A stretch of 64,000 nucleotides of DNA from RBG-13-68-16 sp041494245 (GCA_041494245.1 JBGQAK010000010.1:95728-159727); one strand, 5' to 3'. Shown: positions 43,538-52,500, numbered from the stretch's first letter. Notes: generated by a model not told the origin, from the sequence alone. Translations and numbers: made by a program.

Positions 43538-43564
43538 CGGCCGCCGATCCGGCGGCCGTTTTTT
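43538..43564 (+). terminator. intrinsic terminator, probably that of pnp before insertion
   Basis: CGGCCGCCG-ATC-CGGCGGCCG stem followed by TTTTTT on the plus strand, 19 bp after attR. No plus-strand gene of the element ends here, so it probably belongs to pnp: joined at the att repeat, pnp's stop would lie about 60 bp upstream. Confidence 0.8.
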
Positions 43565-43631
43565 GTCGGGGGCAAAGAATGGAGCTCGCCCGGCGCTGGC
43601 CGGGCTTTGCCGATTTCAGCTCTTTGGGTTT

Positions 43632-43910
43632 CTACGTCAGCGGTGAAGAAGCGGGGAGGGCGCTCGCCGGAGTCCGACCCGATCTCGAGACCAGGAGTAC
43701 GGCTCCCGCCACGGTCAGCCGGGTGGCGGTGCGGACCGTGTTGAGCACCGGCTCCACGCCGTCCGGCAGGAAGAACCAGCGTCCGGGGGCAACCAGAACG
43801 AACGCCACTACCGCCATCCCGGAAACGGCCGCCCAGAATGCGCCCCGGCGGAGCTCCACCGGCCAGGATGCACGGCGCACGAACCAATCGCCTGTTCGAG
43901 ACGCGGCCAT
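43632..43910 (-). CDS. small membrane protein, unknown function
   Basis: A 92-residue protein with two hydrophobic segments (FWAAVSGMAVVAFVLVAPG and LTVAGAVLLVS) and a charged N-terminus. A G-rich ribosome-binding region precedes the ATG. It follows mutM on the same strand by 109 bp. No family recognised. Confidence 0.45.
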   Translation of the reverse strand: MAASRTGDWFVRRASWPVELRRGAFWAAVSGMAVVAFVLVAPGRWFFLPDGVEPVLNTVRTATRLTVAGAVLLVSRSGRTPASALPASSPLT

Positions 43911-44019
43911 CGAGAGACCCCCCCACGGACCCGCGAATGATACACGCCACCTCCAGGGTGCACCGGGTTGATGAACCGCTCTCCGGCAGCGTCGGCTGCG
44001 CCTGGCCCGCTCGCGCCCC

Positions 44020-44844
44020 TCAGCGCTGGCAGTTGCGGCAGTAGAACGCCGAACGCCCGGTCAGCACGCGGCGCCTGATCGGGGCCCCGCAGGCCAGGCA
44101 CGCCTCCCCTTCCCGCCCATACACGAGGAGCCTCACCGCGAAGTACCCGCCGTCCCCGACTGCGTTCACGAAACCCCCGTCCCTCAGGGTGGTGCCCCCG
44201 GCCTCCAGCGCCTCCTCCAGCACCTCCCGGATCGCCCCGGCGAGGGCCTCCAGGCGCGACGCCGAGATCGCGCGCCCCCGGCGCAGCGGGGAGATCCCGA
44301 CGCGGGCCAGCGCCTCGTTGGCGTAGATGTTCCCGAGGCCGGCCAGAACCGTCTGATCCAGCAGGATGCTGCGGATCGGCGCCCGGGAGCCCGCGGCCGC
44401 CCGGCGAAGAGCTTCGCCTGCCCCCTCGTCCAGTGGATCCGGGCCGAGCCCGGCCAGACCCCTGTGGCGCTCCAGCTCCTCGGGCAGCAGCGCCACCGCA
44501 ACCCCGAAGCGGCGCGGGTCCACGAGGCGTACCTCCAGGCCGTGGTCCATGCGCAGCACCAGGTGCGTGTGCGGCTCCCGCGCCTCCTCCGGCCTGCGCA
44601 GCACCAGTCGCCCCGACATTCCGAGGTGGAACAGACCGACCGCGCCGTCGGCCCGAGCCAGCAGGTACTTGCCACGGCGCTCGAGCGACTCGATTCGCAC
44701 CCCCTCGAAGCGCTGCCGCCAGGAGGACGGCTCGATCCCCTCGCGCAGCTTGATCCGGCGCGCCTTCACCTCCACCACCCGGTGTCCCACCAGGTGGGGA
44801 GCGAGCGAGCGGCGGACGGTCTCGACTTCGGGCAGCTCCGGCAC
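44020..44844 (-). CDS. mutM: formamidopyrimidine-DNA glycosylase
   Basis: A 274-residue base-excision-repair enzyme that removes 8-oxoguanine. After the start codon the sequence is PELPEVETVRR, giving the catalytic N-terminal proline and Glu. RRGKYLLA supplies the conserved lysine, QTVLAGLGNIYANEAL the H2TH region, and CLACGAPIRRRVLTGRSAF plus CRNCQ the zinc finger. GTG at 44844 is fixed by the need for Pro directly after the initiator. A mini-repeat lies just upstream. Confidence 0.97.
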   Translation of the reverse strand: MPELPEVETVRRSLAPHLVGHRVVEVKARRIKLREGIEPSSWRQRFEGVRIESLERRGKYLLARADGAVGLFHLGMSGRLVLRRPEEAREPHTHLVLRMDHGLEVRLVDPRRFGVAVALLPEELERHRGLAGLGPDPLDEGAGEALRRAAAGSRAPIRSILLDQTVLAGLGNIYANEALARVGISPLRRGRAISASRLEALAGAIREVLEEALEAGGTTLRDGGFVNAVGDGGYFAVRLLVYGREGEACLACGAPIRRRVLTGRSAFYCRNCQR

Positions 44845-44861
44845 GGCCGGGAACGTTAACA

Positions 44862-44890
44862 CAGGGCTCGGGGCGCGGGGCTCGGGGTCG
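44862..44890 (-). repeat. mini-repeat (GGGCTCGGGG-type) upstream of mutM
   Basis: Units cagggctcgggg / cgcggggctcgggg in tandem. Same style as the repeats at 9971 and 22073. Confidence 0.6.
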
Positions 44891-45028
44891 CCAGGATAAG
44901 TCGTTGGCGAAACACCACGTTCCACGCCGCCGGCCCGGCGGAGATGCTTGGCCGGAAGCAGGTCTGGTAAACAGGTGCCGCGGCGCTTCCGTATCCAGGG
45001 GTGAGCCTGATCCTCCTTCCTCCTTCTT

Positions 45029-45064
45029 GCACCGCGGCCCGGCAATCCCGCCGGGCCGCGGTGC
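45029..45064. promoter_or_regulatory. 15-bp perfect hairpin upstream of the radical-SAM operon
   Basis: GCACCGCGGCCCGGC, a six-base loop, then its exact reverse complement. No T-run follows on either strand. It sits in the gap between mutM and the radical-SAM gene and may be a leader structure or a protein site. Confidence 0.5.
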
Positions 45065-45126
45065 GTCCGGTGGTATCCTCGCCGCGGGTGACCGCGCAAG
45101 TGACTGTCCCGAGTCGAGATCGCCAG

Positions 45127-46461
45127 GTGAGGCTTGTCCTCATCAACCCGACGGCGCCGGAGTGGCGGGTCGGCCCAGGTGGGTCCCCCGGCCACAAGAC
45201 TCGCGTCTTCCGGTTCTCGATGCTGTCGAGCCTCTCCGTCGCGGCCGCGATGCCGCCCAACGTGGAGACGCGCATCGTGGACGAGGAGGTCGAGCCGGTC
45301 GACCTCGGGGTCGACGCCGACCTAGTCGGCCTCTCGTTCATGACGTTCAACGCCCCCCGCGCGTACGAGATCGCCGACGCATTCCGCTCGAGAGGCACGC
45401 CGGTGATCGTCGGGGGCTACCATCCGACGTTCATGCCGCAGGAGGCGAAAACGCACGCCGATGCGGTCTGCATCGGCGAGGCGGAGGCCAACGCGCCGCA
45501 GATGATCGCCGACCTCTCGGCGGGCCGACTCAGGCCCTTCTACCGGAACGGCCTCGCCGATCTCGGGCGGCTGCGCGCACCCGACCGGAGGCTCCTCAGG
45601 GCCTCGGCGTACGCGCCGGCCGACGCCGTCCAGGCGACGCGGGGATGCTCCAGCCAGTGCACGTTCTGCTCGATCGCGCCGTTCTTCGAGCACCGTTTCC
45701 GGGCCCGCCCCGTTGACCAGGTCATCGAGGAGCTGCGGCCGCTGCGGAGGCTTCTCCTCTTCATGGACGACAACATCACCGCGGACGTGGCGTACGCGAA
45801 GGAGCTCTTCGCGCGGATGGTCCCGCTCCGGAAGCGGTGGTTTTCCCAGTGCGGCATCGGCATCGCGGACGACGACGAGCTACTTCGCCTGGCGTACGCA
45901 AGCGGCTGCCGCGGTCTGTTCATCGGGCTGGAGTCCATCTCGGACGAGAACCTCAAGGCCTGGCGAAAGACCGCCAACCGTGCCGGCGACTACAGCCGGG
46001 CGATCGCGAAGCTCCACGCGACGGGAATCGGCGTGATCGCGGGGATTGTGTTCGGCAACGACGCCGACACACGCGAGACGTTCCCGCGTACCCTGGAGTT
46101 CCTGCACGAGGCGCGGGTGGACGCGCTGCAGGCCACGATCCTGACGCCGTTCCCGGGCACGCCTCTCTTCGATTCGTTCGAAAGGGACGGGCGGATCACC
46201 GACCGCGACTGGGCCCACTACGACTTCCGCCACGTCGTCTTCGAGCCGAGGAACATGAGCCCCGAGAAGCTCCGCGACGGCCACGACTGGGTCCTCTCGC
46301 GGTTCTACTCCCGCCGCTCCGTCGCCTCCCGCGTACTCCGGGCGGTGCGCTACCTCGCCCCCTCCACGATCACGGCGGCTATGCTTCCGCTGAACCTGAG
46401 CTACCGGCACCGCCTCGGCGCCGACGGGACCCTGCTGGGAGCGCCGGCCGCGGCCTGGTGA
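45127..46461 (+). CDS. B12-binding domain radical-SAM protein (1)
   Basis: A 444-residue protein. Residues 1-150 are a cobalamin-binding Rossmann domain (LVLINPTAPEWR, GLSFMTFNAPRAYEIADAF, PVIVGGYHPTFMP). The radical-SAM cluster motif is CSSQCTFCS at about 174-182, followed by the MDDNITADVAYAKELF and GCRGLFIGLESI segments. The family performs methylations or rearrangements on unknown substrates. I chose GTG 45127, which starts the first beta strand; GTG 45088 is an alternative. It is followed 24 bp later by a second such gene. Confidence 0.85.
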   Translation: MRLVLINPTAPEWRVGPGGSPGHKTRVFRFSMLSSLSVAAAMPPNVETRIVDEEVEPVDLGVDADLVGLSFMTFNAPRAYEIADAFRSRGTPVIVGGYHPTFMPQEAKTHADAVCIGEAEANAPQMIADLSAGRLRPFYRNGLADLGRLRAPDRRLLRASAYAPADAVQATRGCSSQCTFCSIAPFFEHRFRARPVDQVIEELRPLRRLLLFMDDNITADVAYAKELFARMVPLRKRWFSQCGIGIADDDELLRLAYASGCRGLFIGLESISDENLKAWRKTANRAGDYSRAIAKLHATGIGVIAGIVFGNDADTRETFPRTLEFLHEARVDALQATILTPFPGTPLFDSFERDGRITDRDWAHYDFRHVVFEPRNMSPEKLRDGHDWVLSRFYSRRSVASRVLRAVRYLAPSTITAAMLPLNLSYRHRLGADGTLLGAPAAAW

Positions 46462-46485
46462 GGCCGAGTAGGCGGCGCAAGCACC

Positions 46486-47901
46486 GTGCGAAAGAGCATC
46501 TACCTCATCCAGCCAACGACCCGGAACGCGAGCGGGGAGCTGCACAGGGGGCGGAGCGTCATCTACACCTCCCTGGCGCTGTCCGCGCTCTCCTCGACGA
46601 TCCCGCCGGAATGGGAAAAGCACTTCTGCATCGAGTACTTCCGGGACGTCGACTACGACTCCGACGCCTCGGTGGTCGGTATCTCCTCCATGGGGTACGA
46701 CCTCCTGCACGGCCTCGAGATCGCGGAGGAGTTCAGGAGGCGCGGGAAAAAGGTCCTCTTCGGGGGGCCGCAGGCGTGCTTCAGCAGGGACCGCGTGCTG
46801 CCGAAGTGCGACGCCCTCATCCAGGGGCACCCGGGCCCGCACGAGATGAGCCGCATCCTTGACGACGCGGCGGCCGACCGCCTCGCACCGGAGTACCGCT
46901 GTGGGGTCCGCATCGACTTCCCGTTCGACTACTCCGTCCTCGACGGACTCGGCATCTCCTTCATGCCCGCCCTGACCAGCGTCGGGTGCCGCCGCACCTG
47001 CACGTTCTGCTGCACGGCGGCGCTGTATCGTGGCCGGTACCGGCTGCGCAGGCTGGACGACGTCCTGACCGATCTCCGTACGATCCGGGAGCGATCGCGC
47101 ACCGCCTGTTTTGTGGATGCGAACCTCTTCAACAACCGGGAGTACCTCCTCAGGCTCGCCCGCCGCATCGCGGCCGAGCGGTTGGGCCTGCGCTGGGCCG
47201 CGCAGGCCACCCTCGACATCGGGGACGATCCGGAGCTGCTGCGTGCGCTCAGGGAGGCGGGGTGCCGGTTCCTCCTTCTCGGCATCGAGTCGCTGAGCCA
47301 GGAAAGCCTCGACTGGTGCCGGAAGGGTTACGCCGCGGCGCGGCACGAGGAGAGGCTGCGCCGCATCCGCGACGCGGGGATCGCCGCTGGCGGCTACTTC
47401 GTGCTCGCCCTCGACGGGGACACCCCGGCGACGTTCGATGCGCTGTACGATTTCGTTCAGCGGACCCGCATTGCGCTGCCCGTGCTCAACCTGCTGCTGC
47501 CCGCCCCGGGCACCGAGGTTTTCGACACCCTCGACCGCGAGCGGCGCCTGCTCGTCCGTGAGGAGGAGGAGTTCCTGCGAAACGGCGCCTACTACGCGGC
47601 GGCCAGCAGCCACTGCTTCTTCGTGCCGAGGCACATGCCGCCGCAGCAGGCCGAGGAGGAGTTCCTGGACCTTTACCGGCGGCTGGTCTCGCTCCGCCAG
47701 ATCCTCCGCCGTTCGCTCGCATCGGACCCGACCATGACGGCCATTCTGCTCAAGCTCAACCTCGAGATGCGCAAGGAGTACCGGGCCATTGCCCGTGCCC
47801 GGGCCTCGGCCGGTGCGGCGGGATGGCCAAATACGCACGAGATTCGGGTATCCTTGCACCGGCCTGGGGGGGTGGTGGGCCGGGCCCGGAGGACGCGATG
47901 A
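46486..47901 (+). CDS. B12-binding domain radical-SAM protein (2)
   Basis: A 471-residue paralogue-like protein. The cobalamin-type domain comes first (SVVGISSMGYDLLHGLEIA, KKVLFGGPQACFS), the radical-SAM cluster motif CRRTCTFCC near 168-176, then FVDANLFNNREYLLRLARRI and GCRFLLLGIESLSQESL. It shares layout with the upstream gene but is clearly divergent, so the two probably do successive steps. GTG start. Its stop overlaps the ferritin-like gene start (ATGA). The last 30 residues are low-complexity. Confidence 0.85.
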   Translation: MRKSIYLIQPTTRNASGELHRGRSVIYTSLALSALSSTIPPEWEKHFCIEYFRDVDYDSDASVVGISSMGYDLLHGLEIAEEFRRRGKKVLFGGPQACFSRDRVLPKCDALIQGHPGPHEMSRILDDAAADRLAPEYRCGVRIDFPFDYSVLDGLGISFMPALTSVGCRRTCTFCCTAALYRGRYRLRRLDDVLTDLRTIRERSRTACFVDANLFNNREYLLRLARRIAAERLGLRWAAQATLDIGDDPELLRALREAGCRFLLLGIESLSQESLDWCRKGYAAARHEERLRRIRDAGIAAGGYFVLALDGDTPATFDALYDFVQRTRIALPVLNLLLPAPGTEVFDTLDRERRLLVREEEEFLRNGAYYAAASSHCFFVPRHMPPQQAEEEFLDLYRRLVSLRQILRRSLASDPTMTAILLKLNLEMRKEYRAIARARASAGAAGWPNTHEIRVSLHRPGGVVGRARRTR

Positions 47902-48410
47902 CCCTGAAAGAGGCCCTCACGACGGCGATCAGGTACGAGCACAAGGTGCGCGACCACTACGCCAAGGGCGCGGAGCAGATCCTGGACCCGCAGGGCAAGA
48001 AGGTCTTCGCCACCCTCGCCAAGGAGGAGCAGGGGCACGTGGCCTACCTGGGGAGCCGTCTTGAAGAGTGGCACAAGAACGGCAAGGTCACGACCCCCGA
48101 GCTCGCCACGATCCTGCCCACCCTGGACTGGGTCGAGAAGGCGAAAGCCAGGGTGGAGAAGGCGCCCCACGGCACAATCGCCGTCAAGAGCGAGATGGAG
48201 CTGCTCAAGACGGCCCTCGACCTCGAGAGGCAGACGAGCGGCTTCTACCGGCAGCTCGTGGACACCCTCCCCCCCGCCGAGCGCGATCTCTTCGCGCGCT
48301 TCCTCGAGATCGAGCTGGCCCACCTCGCCATCGTCCAGGCCGAGATCGACTCGATCGCCGGCCACGGGAGCTGGTTCGACGTGATGGAGTTCCGGCTCGA
48401 GGCCGGGTAG
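47898..48410 (+). CDS. ferritin-like diiron protein (rubrerythrin type)
   Basis: A 170-residue four-helix protein. The metal-site helices are AIRYEHKVRDHYAKGAE, LAKEEQGHVAYLG, TALDLERQTSGFYRQLVD and FLEIELAHLAIVQAEID, giving two Glu and two ExxH motifs expected of a diiron site. There is no C-terminal rubredoxin domain. Rubrerythrins reduce peroxides or handle iron; here the ATGA coupling to a radical-SAM gene suggests oxygen protection or an oxidative step in the same pathway, which is inference. Confidence 0.85.
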   Translation: MTLKEALTTAIRYEHKVRDHYAKGAEQILDPQGKKVFATLAKEEQGHVAYLGSRLEEWHKNGKVTTPELATILPTLDWVEKAKARVEKAPHGTIAVKSEMELLKTALDLERQTSGFYRQLVDTLPPAERDLFARFLEIELAHLAIVQAEIDSIAGHGSWFDVMEFRLEAG

Positions 48411-48724
48411 TCGTCCCAGATTCGGAACCGTCCACCACAAAGAAACCGCGCCATCCCATCCGCTGCTGCCCGACGGCCGGTTAAGGCTCGGCCTGTCCCC
48501 GTGCCTAAAGGGGCAGGAAGCGGCGTCCGCGCACCGCGGGGACCCGGGCATGCCAACAGCAGCTCGAAGTCTGCGACGAAGCCGGGCGGTGGCGGCTCGG
48601 TGCCATCCGCCCAGTTGTGGGTGGTTGGTATTTCAACCAGGTCTCAGACTCTCGAGGACAACCTTGCAACAGGAGTACCGGATAGGTAGGCTTACGGCGC
48701 TGCGCTCGCAGCTTCGAGGGGAAA
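48411..48724. other. 314-bp intergenic region before dsrC
   Basis: No supportable gene. It contains a bulged hairpin-forming segment (cctgtcccc ... ggggcagg, about 48494-48518) of unknown purpose and a candidate promoter TTGCAA (48664-48669)-N17-TAGGCT (48687-48692) for dsrC. Confidence 0.4.
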
Positions 48725-49042
48725 ATGCCCGATCTCGCTATCGAGGGCCGCACCTTTGCCGTGGACGAAGAGGGGTTCCTGCAGCAGCCGGAGCTCTGGA
48801 ACGATGAGGTGGCGAAGCTGTTCGCCACCACCGAGGGCATCACCGAAATGACGGAAGAGCACTGGGCGGTGGTGCACATGATCCGGCAGTACTACCTGGA
48901 GCAAGGGAACGCACCGATGGTCCGGCTGCTCTGCCAGAAGACGGGCCTGAGCCTGAAGACGATCTACAGGCTCTTCCCGTCCGGCCCCGCCAAGGGGGCG
49001 TGCAAGGTTGCCGGCCTGCCCAAACCCGAGGGTTGCGTTTGA
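48725..49042 (+). CDS. dsrC: DsrC-family sulfur-relay protein
   Basis: A 105-residue protein of the DsrC/TusE family. It carries LNQ-type helices (ELWNDEVAKLFATTEGI, EEHWAVVHMIRQYYLEQG) and both C-terminal cysteines of true DsrC: C-x10-C in GACKVAGLPKPEGCV. The two cysteines form the trisulfide/disulfide that DsrC carries; TusE-only members keep one. A GAGGGG Shine-Dalgarno precedes the ATG. It is followed by a membrane and an HdrD/DsrK-like gene, matching the electron-accepting partners of DsrC. Confidence 0.93.
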   Translation: MPDLAIEGRTFAVDEEGFLQQPELWNDEVAKLFATTEGITEMTEEHWAVVHMIRQYYLEQGNAPMVRLLCQKTGLSLKTIYRLFPSGPAKGACKVAGLPKPEGCV

Positions 49043-49058
49043 GGCACCTGGAAACCCG

Positions 49059-49694
49059 ATGAGCTTCAGCGCCGTTGCTCTTGCGCTTGCGCTGGCCGTG
49101 GCCGTGGCAAGCTTCGCGGTCCAGCGGATGCGCCTGGCCGCGTTCAGGTCACCGGCCCCGCTGGCGCCGCCGCGGGGCAGCGCAGCCGCTGGCGTCCTCT
49201 ACGCCTTCACAACGGCCTTTGCGCCCGGCGCCAAGGAGAGCGCCTCGCGCCACCTGCCCAGCTACCTCGCTGGCATCGTCTACCACCTGTCGATCTTCGC
49301 GGCCCTTGCACGGCTGCTGATCACCCTCCTGCCGGTGCCCATGCCCCCGGCGGTCGACGCGGGAGGGGCCGCTCTGTTCGCCGTCGGGCTCGCCTGCGGT
49401 CTGGCCCTCCTGGTGAAACGCCTGAGCGACGCGAAGCTCCGGGCTATCAGCGTACCCGAGGACCTGCTGGCAAACGTGCTGGTGGATGTGATGGTGGCCG
49501 CTGCCCTCGCGGCGTCCTTGAAGCGGGGCCTCGTGCCGTTCTTCCAGATCACCGGTGCGCTGCTCGTTCTCTACGCACCGCTCGGCAAGCTGCGCCACAT
49601 GCTCTTCCTGTTCACCAGCCGCCGGTACTGGGGAGCGTACTTCGGGAGGCGCGGGGTACGCCCCGCACGTCATGGGCTTAGTCCCCGTGGCTGA
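49059..49694 (+). CDS. DsrM/NarI-like membrane protein
   Basis: A 211-residue protein with about five hydrophobic segments (AVALALALAVAVASFAV, LAGIVYHLSIFAALARLLIT, GGAALFAVGLACGLALLV, NVLVDVMVAAALAASL, FFQITGALLVLYAPLGKL). Histidines in YHLSIF and KLRHMLFLF are placed as heme b ligands often are in NarI/DsrM subunits. Its end overlaps the DsrK-like start by 23 bp. I infer that it links DsrC/DsrK-like chemistry to the quinone pool; heme binding is not shown. Confidence 0.7.
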   Translation: MSFSAVALALALAVAVASFAVQRMRLAAFRSPAPLAPPRGSAAAGVLYAFTTAFAPGAKESASRHLPSYLAGIVYHLSIFAALARLLITLLPVPMPPAVDAGGAALFAVGLACGLALLVKRLSDAKLRAISVPEDLLANVLVDVMVAAALAASLKRGLVPFFQITGALLVLYAPLGKLRHMLFLFTSRRYWGAYFGRRGVRPARHGLSPRG

Positions 49695-51009
49695 AGCGAC
49701 TTGCCCTCTCGAGCCGGGTGCCGTGGAGCGCGCCATCGAGCTGCTACGCAGCGGCCTGGACGAGCGCACCGCGGCGTTCCTCAACTCCTGCGTGCGCTGC
49801 GGCCTGTGCGCCGACACCTGCCACGTCTTCCTGGCGGATGGGCAGGTGGAGTCCATGCCCGCCCAAAAGGTGGAGGGGGTGGCGAGCCTTTACCGCCGCT
49901 ACCATACGTTGCTGGGGCGTGTGGCGCCAAGCCTCGTGGGCGCGCAGTCCGTCGACGAGGAGGTGCTCAAGGCGCTCAGTGCCGTCGCATTCGGGCGTTG
50001 CACGTTGTGCGGGCGGTGCGCCCTCAACTGCAGCGTGGGACTCGACCCCGCGGCGATCGTCCGGTTCGCGCGCACGCTGCTCGTCGGGACGGGCCTGGTC
50101 CCGACGGGCATCACGAGAAACATCAAGGCCGCCCAGGCGACGGGCAACACCATGAGCCTCACGGCGCAGGACGTGCGCGAGACCATCGCGTGGCTGGAGG
50201 AGGACCTGCGGGTGACGGTGGGCGATCCCACCGCCTCCATGCCGGTGGACAGGAGCGGCGCGCGCGTGCTCTACGCGCTCAACCCCCGCGAGCTGAAGTT
50301 CTTCCCGCTCTCGATCTCGGCGGCCGCGCTGATCTTCCACGCCGCCGACGAGAGCTGGACCCTTTCCAGCACCGATTTCGACATCACCAACTATGGCTAC
50401 TTTGCCGCCGACGCCGACGCCGGACGCGACATTGCCCTGCGCGTGATCACTCGCGCCGAGGAGCTCGGCGTCGAGGAGCTGGTGGTGGCCGAGTGCGGGC
50501 ACGGCTACCGTACCCTGCGCTGGGAGGCCCCGGAGTGGCTGGGCCGGCGCCTGCCGTTTGCAGTGCGGAGCTTCGTGGAGGTGATGGCCGACTACCTGGC
50601 CGCCGGCCGCCTCCGTTTGGACCCGACACGGAACGCCGACCCCGTGACGTTGCACGACCCTTGCAACCTCGTGCGCAACGGGGGCGTGATCGAGGAGCAG
50701 CGTGTTCTCCTGCGGCACGCCGTGACCACCTTTACGGAAATGACGCCCAACCGTGAGAACAACTTCTGCTGCGGGGGTGGCGGCGGGATGCTGGCCGCCT
50801 CGGAGCACACCGCCAAACGCATCGAGGCCGGGAGCGTCAAGGCCGAGCAGATCCGTGCCACCCGCGCAAAGGTGGTGGCCTCACCGTGCCACAACTGCAT
50901 CGATCAGCTCATGGAGCTGAACCGCCACTACAAGCTTGGCGTAGAGGTCAGGACTCTTGCCGAGATTGTGGCCGACGCTCTCGTCTTGCCCGCCCGCCAC
51001 GATGCGTAA
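49672..51009 (+). CDS. DsrK/HdrD-like iron-sulfur oxidoreductase
   Basis: A 445-residue cytosolic protein. Two [4Fe-4S] ferredoxin motifs, CVRCGLCADTC (about 40-50) and CTLCGRCALNC, are followed by two CCG domains: HDPCNLVRNGGVIEE with NFCCGGGGG, and SPCHNCIDQL. That is the catalytic non-cubane cluster layout of HdrD and DsrK, which act on disulfides or on DsrC. ATG 49672 overlaps the membrane-protein gene. With DsrC directly upstream the module is DsrC-M-K-like, yet no sulfite reductase genes lie in the window. Confidence 0.88.
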   Translation: MGLVPVAEATCPLEPGAVERAIELLRSGLDERTAAFLNSCVRCGLCADTCHVFLADGQVESMPAQKVEGVASLYRRYHTLLGRVAPSLVGAQSVDEEVLKALSAVAFGRCTLCGRCALNCSVGLDPAAIVRFARTLLVGTGLVPTGITRNIKAAQATGNTMSLTAQDVRETIAWLEEDLRVTVGDPTASMPVDRSGARVLYALNPRELKFFPLSISAAALIFHAADESWTLSSTDFDITNYGYFAADADAGRDIALRVITRAEELGVEELVVAECGHGYRTLRWEAPEWLGRRLPFAVRSFVEVMADYLAAGRLRLDPTRNADPVTLHDPCNLVRNGGVIEEQRVLLRHAVTTFTEMTPNRENNFCCGGGGGMLAASEHTAKRIEAGSVKAEQIRATRAKVVASPCHNCIDQLMELNRHYKLGVEVRTLAEIVADALVLPARHDA

Positions 51010-51021
51010 GCGCTGCCTAAG

Positions 51022-52209
51022 CTAACCCTTCCCGGGACGGGCCTCGGCGGCGATCTCGCCCACCGCCGCGATCGCGGCGTCCACGTCGCTCGCCTTGTTC
51101 ATCGGGCCGACGGAGAGGCGCACCGTGCCCCGCTCCCCGGTCCCCATCTGTTGGTGGATGAGCGGCGCACAGTGGAGGCCGGTGCGGGCGGCAATGTTGT
51201 AGTCGACGTCCAGCATCATGCCGACATCGGCGGGGTCACGTCCGGCCACCGTCAGGGAGAGAACCGGCAGGCGCTCCTCCAGGCTTTTCGTGCCGTGGAG
51301 CGTCACGCCTTCGATCGCCGCCAGCCCCGCCTGCAGCCTGCCGAAGAGCTCCATCTCGTGGCGGTAGATGTTGGCCATCCCGCGTGCGGCGATCCAGGCC
51401 TGGGCGAAGTGCAGGCCGGCAATTCCGAGCACGTTGCCGGTGCCCGCCTCCAGCCGGTACGGGTACTCCTCCAGGTGGTACGGGGCGGTCGAGTTGACCC
51501 CTGTGCCGCCGAAGCGCGTCGGGCGGACGTTGACACCCTCGCGCACGTAGAGGCCACCGATCCCGGTCGGCGCGAGCAGCGACTTGTGGCCCGTGAAGGC
51601 GAGGACGTCGATGGACATCGCCGCCACGTCGATGGGCACCATCCCCGCGGTCTGGGAAGCGTCTACGACCAGCACGATCCCTCGCTCCCGGCACGCCCGT
51701 CCGATCTCCGCCACGGGCTGGATCGTGCCGATGACGTTGGAGCCGTGGTTGACCGCGACGAGCCTGGTTTCGGGACGCAGCCGCTTGATCACGTCCTCCG
51801 GTTCAACGTGGCCCGTGGCCCCTACCGGCACGTACTCCACCGTGACGCCGCGGTCCCGCGCCATGTGGTTCAGGGGCCGGATCACCGCGTTGTGCTCGAG
51901 GGTCGTCGCGATGGCGTGGTCGCCCTCCTCCAGGATCCCCTGGATCGCGAGGTTCAGGGCGTCCGTCGCGTTGTAGGCGAAGATCAGCCGGTTGGGATCC
52001 GAGCCTCCGAAGAACCTCGTCAGCTCCTTCCGGGTCTCCGCGACCAGGTCGCCAGCCACGAGGCAGAGGTCGTACCCTGAGCGGCCGGGGTTGACGCCGA
52101 AGCGCTCGTACGTGTCGAGGGCCGCCTCCAGTACCTCCTTCGGCTTCGGAAAGGTCGTGGCGGCGCTGTCCAAGTAGATTATCTTGCTGGAGTCGAATGA
52201 AAGGTCCAT
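51022..52209 (-). CDS. cysteine desulfurase-family protein (class V aminotransferase)
   Basis: A 395-residue PLP enzyme close to the EF2568-type cysteine desulfurase family. It has IYLDSAATTFPKPKEV, GVNPGRSGYD, the PLP lysine in AFTGHKSLLAPTGIGGL, and the active-site cysteine in RTGLHCAPLIHQ. Cysteine to alanine plus enzyme-bound persulfide is the expected reaction; the sulfur could feed the adjacent DsrC module, which is inference. It is convergent with the DsrK-like gene, 12 bp apart. ATG 52209. Confidence 0.88.
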   Translation of the reverse strand: MDLSFDSSKIIYLDSAATTFPKPKEVLEAALDTYERFGVNPGRSGYDLCLVAGDLVAETRKELTRFFGGSDPNRLIFAYNATDALNLAIQGILEEGDHAIATTLEHNAVIRPLNHMARDRGVTVEYVPVGATGHVEPEDVIKRLRPETRLVAVNHGSNVIGTIQPVAEIGRACRERGIVLVVDASQTAGMVPIDVAAMSIDVLAFTGHKSLLAPTGIGGLYVREGVNVRPTRFGGTGVNSTAPYHLEEYPYRLEAGTGNVLGIAGLHFAQAWIAARGMANIYRHEMELFGRLQAGLAAIEGVTLHGTKSLEERLPVLSLTVAGRDPADVGMMLDVDYNIAARTGLHCAPLIHQQMGTGERGTVRLSVGPMNKASDVDAAIAAVGEIAAEARPGKG

Positions 52210-52500
52210 CGAGGGAGACCCCTTCGAGCAGGGAGTGCATGCGGCTTGAGCCGCCGGCCGGACGCATCGTAGCACGGCGGTTCCGGCATCTCTGTGGGCG
52301 TAGGAGGGGCGCGTTGTGTACGCGATTGCGTTTCAACCTCAACAGGAGCGAGGAGCACCGACGAGTTGACTCGTTCTCCTCGCTTCGGCGTGCAGCCCGC
52401 GCCGCGAAGATTGGGCCAGATGCAAGGCGCACAGCCGGCGGCTCTTGTCGTGAGACCGAGATCGCTGTGGGCAGCTCCGCCCGCTCGAACCGGCCGGATT
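52210..52500. other. intergenic region with a truncated copy of an interspersed repeat
   Basis: No gene seen. It contains a 36-bp block (52397-52432) identical to 53647-53682 on the far side of corA. The rest is unremarkable high-GC spacer. Confidence 0.6.

Noticed and set aside
45880..47859. Long minus-strand frame opposite the radical-SAM genes
   Set aside because: Antisense to two genes with clear CxxxCxxC motifs and has no domain of its own.
48411..48724. Cobalamin or other riboswitch before dsrC
   Set aside because: Only a bulged hairpin is visible; I could not find the conserved core of any riboswitch class.
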